Assembly (NCBI GenBank): GCA_030668755.1
Contig: DAOVEW010000014.1
Location: 1 to 9,888, forward strand
DNA length: 9,888 bases
Source: Bacillota bacterium
Lineage (GTDB): Bacteria; Armatimonadota; Hebobacteria; Hebobacterales; Hebobacteraceae
Direction: 5' to 3'
Notes under the pieces: model-generated
Databases searched by the model: none
What the model saw: only the letters and a program-made list of their open reading frames with translations
What the model was told of the DNA's origin: nothing
Program-made: the position numbers and the translations under genes
Shown here: piece after piece, positions 6,338-9,888 of the stretch
Layout: each line of letters opens with the position of its first letter
Position numbering within the stretch: the stretch's first letter is position 1

Positions 6338-7033
6338 TCATGGCAGCAGGGCGCCGATCGCGCTCGCCACGCCTTTCTCCACGCCGGTGAATCCCATAAA
6401 TCCCATGGCCATTATACCCGCGACGATGAGCGCGATGCCAGCCCCCTTGAGAGGCGCCGGGACGTCGGCCATGTCCAGCTCCTCCCGGATGCCCGCCATG
6501 AGGGAGATGGCGATGGTGAAGCCGATGCCGCCGCCGACCGCAAGCGTCAGCGCTTCGTGAAGGCCCCAAAGCTTCGTCGGATCCTGAAGGCGCTTCATGA
6601 TCTCCAGCGATCCGAAGAGGATTGCGCAGTTCGTGGTGATCAGCGGGAGGTAAACGCCGAAAGAGCGATAGAGCGACGGGAAGAACTTGCGGACGTACAT
6701 CTCGACGAACTGCACCGAAGAGGCGATGACGAAGATGTAGATGATGTAGCTCAGCACCGAGAGGTCAATCTGTGTCTCGGGATTGCCCCCCGCGAGCTGC
6801 CAGACCCATGCGGGGAGCGGCGCACCGGGCCGAAGGACGAAGTAGGTCGCAGTCCAGTTGAGCAGCGCAGAGATCGAAATGACGAACGTTACGGCACAGC
6901 CCATGCCGAAGGCCGTATCCACCCGCCGGGAGACGCCGAGGAAGGGGCATATCCCCACGAAGTAGTGGAGGACGAAGTTGTTGATCAGCGCGGCGCCGAT
7001 GAATATCAGAATGAGGCTGGTCAGCGTCTCCAT
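6338..7033 (-). CDS. rnfA: Rnf complex membrane subunit RnfA
   Basis: The start is ATG 7033 ([20 protein letters not shown]), the usual RnfA beginning. The frame stays open to 7342, but that extension lies inside rnfE and has no family similarity. The 231-residue product has about six membrane helices, with conserved segments [15 protein letters not shown] (C29) and [14 protein letters not shown] (C136). In RnfA/NqrE-type proteins these cysteines, with the partner RnfE pair, bind a [2Fe-2S] cluster inside the membrane. It is longer than the common length of about 190. The extra residues lie mainly at about 66-92 ([20 protein letters not shown]), between the second and third helices. The start overlaps the rnfE stop by 13 bases, a sign of tight coupling within the operon. 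Confidence 0.94.
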   Translation of the reverse strand: METLTSLILIFIGAALINNFVLHYFVGICPFLGVSRRVDTAFGMGCAVTFVISISALLNWTATYFVLRPGAPLPAWVWQLAGGNPETQIDLSVLSYIIYIFVIASSVQFVEMYVRKFFPSLYRSFGVYLPLITTNCAILFGSLEIMKRLQDPTKLWGLHEALTLAVGGGIGFTIAISLMAGIREELDMADVPAPLKGAGIALIVAGIMAMGFMGFTGVEKGVASAIGALLP

Positions 7034-7677
7034 GACCACAGCATCCTCACTGTTCTCCACAGGTTGGTGCGCGCTCGCTTTCTGCTGACCCACTCTGCCG
7101 CGCCCAGCAGCAGGCCCAGGCTCAGGAAGGCCCCCGGCGGCAGAACCATGATGCCCCAACCCGGCCAGCTCCCCGGCAGGACGCGGAGGCCGAACCACAT
7201 GCCCGAGCCGAGGATCTCTCTGACGGTGGCAATGCTCGCCAGCGCGAGGGCGAAGCCCAGCGACATTCCCACTGCGTCGGCCGCCGCGACGCCGACGCTC
7301 TGCTTGGAGGCGCAGATTTCGCAGCGGGAGATGATGAGGCAATTGACTATGATGAGCGGGACGTACGGGCCGAGCTGCTTGCTCATCTCATAGACGTAGG
7401 CGGCGAGGAACTTGTCGGCAATGGTAACAAATGTGGCGATCGTCAGGGTGAAGACGAGGATGCGCAGGTGGGGCTTGAGGAGGCTGCGCATCAAGCTGAT
7501 GACGATATTCGCGCATATCAAGACGAAGGCGGTTGCGCCGGCCATGGTCATCGCCGGCTTCATGGCGCTGGTCACGGCGAGCACCGGACACATGCCGAGA
7601 AGCTGCCGGTAGATCGGGTTCTCCGGCAAGACACCGTTGATGAACCGCTCCAGCGCAGTCGGTTCTTCCCTCGCCAT
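7021..7677 (-). CDS. rnfE: Rnf complex membrane subunit RnfE
   Basis: The product has 218 residues and starts at ATG 7677, four bases after the rnfG stop. The N-terminus [20 protein letters not shown] followed by VLAVTSA, and the later [20 protein letters not shown], are characteristic of RnfE/NqrD. About six hydrophobic helices are visible. C30 and C113 are the family's membrane [2Fe-2S] ligands. C119 and C122 lie just beyond, in RCEICASK. RnfE and RnfA are inverted-topology paralogues that form the electron-transfer core of the pump. The C-terminal tail is basic ([12 protein letters not shown]). Upstream translation signals are weak (TTAGG), consistent with re-initiation after rnfG. Confidence 0.94.
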   Translation of the reverse strand: MAREEPTALERFINGVLPENPIYRQLLGMCPVLAVTSAMKPAMTMAGATAFVLICANIVISLMRSLLKPHLRILVFTLTIATFVTIADKFLAAYVYEMSKQLGPYVPLIIVNCLIISRCEICASKQSVGVAAADAVGMSLGFALALASIATVREILGSGMWFGLRVLPGSWPGWGIMVLPPGAFLSLGLLLGAAEWVSRKRARTNLWRTVRMLWSWRR

Positions 7678-7681
7678 CGGC

Positions 7682-8320
7682 CTAACCTGTCGTTTCCCTT
7701 AAGGCTTCGCCCGGGGCGGCGCTGTGTGCTCTCCGCCCGATGGGCTCCCTGAGGTTTGCCAGGGCATCGTTCACGATGGCGCTCACGCTCTCCGACGAGA
7801 TCGTGGCCCCGGTCAGCGCGCGGACTTCGTTCTCGGCCTTTGGTTCCGATTTCACCATCACAATGGGCTGGTCCGCTGGCTTGCCGTTGAATCGGTCGCG
7901 GAAGCCGGCTTCGGTTATGCGGTCGCCCAGGGCGGGGGTCTCCCTCTGCTCCAATACGTACAAGCCGGTGAGCGCCGTCAGGGCGGGATCGAGCCCGATC
8001 AGGAGCTCGATGCGGTCGGCGAAGCCCTGCCCGCCGGCCGGCACCACCCACCCCTTATGGCCTGCGTCGGCACCGATGGCCTTGTAGATGCGAGCTTCCT
8101 TGCCGTTCTTGCCCTCCACCATGAGTTCGATGGTCTTCGTCTCGTCGGCGCCCCTCACGAGGCTGGGAATGACGCTGTAGGTCTCGTCCTTCTTGTTGTC
8201 AGCGGCCCTGCCGCTGAGGGTAGTCTGTACGCCTGCAAGGACGCCGCCGTACAGCAGGCCGAGCACGATGACCAGCCAGGCCTGCCCAATGTATCCGCCT
8301 TTCTGCTGTGTCTCGCCCAT
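7682..8320 (-). CDS. rnfG: Rnf complex subunit RnfG (covalent FMN carrier)
   Basis: The start is ATG 8320, with GAGGG about seven bases upstream and eight bases after the rnfD stop. The open frame continues to 8692, but only inside rnfD. The 212-residue product has an N-terminal membrane helix (about 13-33), then a periplasmic FMN-binding domain. Conserved marks are the ETPALGDRI segment (127-135) and the flavinylation motif LTGATISSESV (169-179), in which T173 is the expected attachment site for FMN through a phosphoester. ApbE encoded nearby is the likely modifying enzyme. Residue 167, in front of the motif, is Arg, where many family members have Asp or another residue. The last ~20 residues are divergent. 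Confidence 0.93.
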   Translation of the reverse strand: MGETQQKGGYIGQAWLVIVLGLLYGGVLAGVQTTLSGRAADNKKDETYSVIPSLVRGADETKTIELMVEGKNGKEARIYKAIGADAGHKGWVVPAGGQGFADRIELLIGLDPALTALTGLYVLEQRETPALGDRITEAGFRDRFNGKPADQPIVMVKSEPKAENEVRALTGATISSESVSAIVNDALANLREPIGRRAHSAAPGEALRETTG

Positions 8321-8328
8321 CGTCGCCC

Positions 8329-9402
8329 TCAAGCGCTCGCCGGGGTCGGTCCGCCGACCGGCCTCGGGATTGTCCACCGGTTGAGCAGCGGCACCACTGC
8401 GTTCATCAGTAGGACGGCAAACATGACGCCCTCGGGATAGCCGCTGAACAGGCGTATGAGAACCACAAGGCAGCCGACGCCGAGCCCGAAGATGAACTTG
8501 CCCCTTGGGGTCAGTGGGCTCGTGACGGGATCCGCAGCGATGAAGAAGGCGCCGAAGGGCAGCGAGCCGCTGACCAAGTGGTGAAGGGCGGTGAAGGACG
8601 TCAGCCCGAGCCAGTTGCCAAGCCCGGCGAGCAGGAAGGAGGAGAGGACAACACCGACTGGGATCTCCCAGGAGGCCGAGCGGCGAAGGCATAGGTAAAC
8701 GCCGCCGATGAGCACCGCCAGCGCGCTCGTCTCACCGAGGGACCCGTTGACTTGCCCCAGGAAGAGCGGCCAGAACTGGCGTGCGGACTCGAACTGGAGC
8801 TGGACGTCCCCGGCGATGACCTTGCCGGCCGCCAGATCGGCGGCGAACCTCTTCGCGATGGTGAGAGGCGTCGCCTGAGTGACGATGCCCAGGCGGGACT
8901 CGGTCACAACGTACGCGGACGCCCCCAAGTCCCTGGCGAAGCTGAGCATGACGAAGGCGCGCCCGACCATTGCGGGATTGAAGATGTTGTACCCGAGGCC
9001 GCCGAACACCGCTTTGCCCAGTCCCACTGCAACTGCGGAGCCTATCACAGCGATGTACCACGGAGCGCTCCACGGGAGCGAGAGGCCCAGTATCACCCCG
9101 GTCACCACCGCCGAACCGTCCGTGATGCTCACCGGCTTGCGCCGCATCCACGTGAACAGCGCTTCGGCGCCGACGCATGAGAGGACGCAGAGCCCGACCT
9201 GCACCACGGCGTACCAGCGAAAGAAGGCAACGGCCATGACGATGATCGGCGCCAGGGCAATGAGGACGTCGGCCATCATGCGGCGCGTGGTGAATGCCCG
9301 CTCTGAGATATGCGGGGATGGAGCGACCTGTATGGATGGAGCGGCCTCTGCGGTCGCCGCATCGTGGGCCTGGTTAGGTTGCGAGAACTCGGGTTCGGCC
9401 AT
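8329..9402 (-). CDS. rnfD: Rnf complex membrane subunit RnfD (covalent FMN)
   Basis: The product has 357 residues from ATG 9402, 34 bases after the rnfC stop, with a weak ribosome-binding site. An Ala/Pro-rich N-terminal extension (about 1-30) precedes the family start (SPHISERAFTTRRMMADVLI). About nine or ten membrane helices follow. Conserved segments are DGSAVVTGVILGLSLP (95-110), GYNIFNPAMVGRAF (137-150), GSLPFGAFFIAADPVTSP and FSGYPEGVMFAVLLMNAVVP. The FMN attachment region reads TQATPL at 175-180, making T178 the probable attachment residue. The usual motif has Gly where Gln176 stands. The homologue in Na+-NQR is NqrB. It lies in the same transcription unit as the other rnf genes. Confidence 0.94.
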   Translation of the reverse strand: MAEPEFSQPNQAHDAATAEAAPSIQVAPSPHISERAFTTRRMMADVLIALAPIIVMAVAFFRWYAVVQVGLCVLSCVGAEALFTWMRRKPVSITDGSAVVTGVILGLSLPWSAPWYIAVIGSAVAVGLGKAVFGGLGYNIFNPAMVGRAFVMLSFARDLGASAYVVTESRLGIVTQATPLTIAKRFAADLAAGKVIAGDVQLQFESARQFWPLFLGQVNGSLGETSALAVLIGGVYLCLRRSASWEIPVGVVLSSFLLAGLGNWLGLTSFTALHHLVSGSLPFGAFFIAADPVTSPLTPRGKFIFGLGVGCLVVLIRLFSGYPEGVMFAVLLMNAVVPLLNRWTIPRPVGGPTPASA

Positions 9403-9436
9403 CAGCTATCGCACTCTGTGTTCGCCGCCTGCGGGC

Positions 9437-9888
9437 TCACGAGTTCTTCCTCTTCTGCAGGGACGCCTTGCCGTGGCGGATGAGCTGGACCAGGGGAATG
9501 CTCGCCGGACACACGTAAGCACAGCACCCGCACTCCATGCAGGCGGTTATGTGGTAGCGCTCGGCGAGGTCTAGGTCCTCTGCCTTCGACGCCAGCGCCA
9601 GCTTCGTCGCGACGAGGTTGAGCGGACAGACGTCCACGCACCGCCCACACCGCAAGCACGCCGTCTCGGCTGCCTTCCGCACGTCATCGTGCGTCAACAC
9701 AGTAACGCCGCTCGTGCCCTTCGTGACGGGCACATTCAGGCTGCCGAGGGTAAAGCCCATCATGGGGCCGCCGGCGACGACTCGCGCCGCGTCCGGCGTG
9801 AGGCCGCCGCAGTAGGCGATCACATCCTGGTAGGTCACGCCGATGGGAGCGAGCAGATTCGCCGGGCGGCTGATCCCGGAGCCGGCCA
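9437..9888 (-). CDS. rnfC: Rnf complex subunit RnfC, C-terminal part (runs off the window)
   Basis: The stop is at 9437-9439, and the frame is open to the end of the window, so only about 150 C-terminal codons are present. The sequence GSGISRPANLLAPIGVTYQD, followed by VVAGGPMMGFTLG, is the RnfC segment downstream of the NADH/FMN-binding domain. Two intact [4Fe-4S] motifs follow: CLRCGRCVDVCPLNL and CMECGCCAYVCPASIPLVQL. RnfC is the peripheral cytoplasmic subunit that binds NAD(H) and FMN and links them to the cluster chain. GTG at 9838 is an internal codon, not a start. The order C-D-G-E-A-B matches the standard rnf operon of many anaerobes, so the operon promoter must lie beyond the window. 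Confidence 0.95.
   Translation of the reverse strand, partial: AGSGISRPANLLAPIGVTYQDVIAYCGGLTPDAARVVAGGPMMGFTLGSLNVPVTKGTSGVTVLTHDDVRKAAETACLRCGRCVDVCPLNLVATKLALASKAEDLDLAERYHITACMECGCCAYVCPASIPLVQLIRHGKASLQKRKNS

Noticed and set aside
5371..6390. Long forward open frame (339 codons) opposite rnfB
   Set aside because: It is antisense to a well-conserved rnfB. Its composition (Ala/Gly/Arg/His-rich) is what GC-rich antisense frames give, and no family features are visible.
7034..7342. Upstream extension of the rnfA frame
   Set aside because: It overlaps rnfE completely and reads as Arg/His/Gly-rich sequence. The conserved RnfA N-terminus begins at 7033.
6176..7393. Long forward open frame (405 codons) opposite rnfB, rnfA and rnfE
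   Set aside because: It spans three conserved genes on the other strand, with low-complexity Arg/Asp/His-rich translation and no domain. It is a codon-bias shadow.
8321..8692. Upstream extension of the rnfG frame
   Set aside because: It lies inside rnfD. A good ribosome-binding site and the expected N-terminal helix support ATG 8320.
1..9888. CRISPR arrays, tRNA or rRNA genes, transposase genes
   Set aside because: I found no regularly spaced repeats, no cloverleaf-like or ribosomal sequence, and no transposase motifs in the window.

Overview
The window looks like chromosomal DNA from a diderm (Gram-negative-type) bacterium that carries an Rnf complex and is probably anaerobic or facultative. 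Most of it is GC-rich, with little intergenic space. It encodes an inner-membrane assembly platform of the type IV pilus/type II secretion family and a flavin-dependent, ferredoxin-linked ion pump (Rnf). I cannot assign a phylum from sequence alone. The first ~920 bases have clearly lower GC (the first ~100 are AT-rich) and appear to be foreign to the rest.

Layout. (1) Positions 1-239 contain no convincing gene. (2) Positions 240-1169 hold one open frame that is a hybrid. It begins with ankyrin repeats and a PD40-type beta-propeller segment, then switches near 912-935 to the C-terminal part of a pseudopilin (PilW/GspJ type). Both parts are truncated, so this is a recombination scar or an assembly join. 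(3) Positions 1189-4079 (+) form a three-gene operon: a fused PilM-PilN protein (GspL-like architecture), a PilO-like protein and a PilP-like protein. A strong hairpin terminator follows at 4123-4165. No secretin gene follows. (4) Positions 4325-5590 (+) encode an ApbE flavin transferase. (5) Positions 9888 to 5413 (-) hold the rnf operon in the order rnfC (partial, runs off the window), rnfD, rnfG, rnfE, rnfA, rnfB.

How they work together. The pil genes form the inner-membrane alignment ring that links the cytoplasmic motor to the pilus or pseudopilus. The pseudopilin remnant just upstream fits as the former end of a preceding pseudopilin gene. Rnf moves electrons between reduced ferredoxin and NAD while pumping Na+ or H+. 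ApbE is the enzyme type that attaches FMN covalently to threonines of RnfG and RnfD, so its position tail-to-tail with the rnf operon makes functional sense.

Most interesting points: the hybrid ORF; a PilM-PilN fusion that keeps the PilM-docking INLLP motif but seems to have lost the nucleotide-binding motifs; an RnfB whose last two-cluster ferredoxin module has lost the cysteines of one cluster while keeping those of the other; and a 178-base antisense overlap of apbE with the 3' end of rnfB, which covers that altered RnfB segment.
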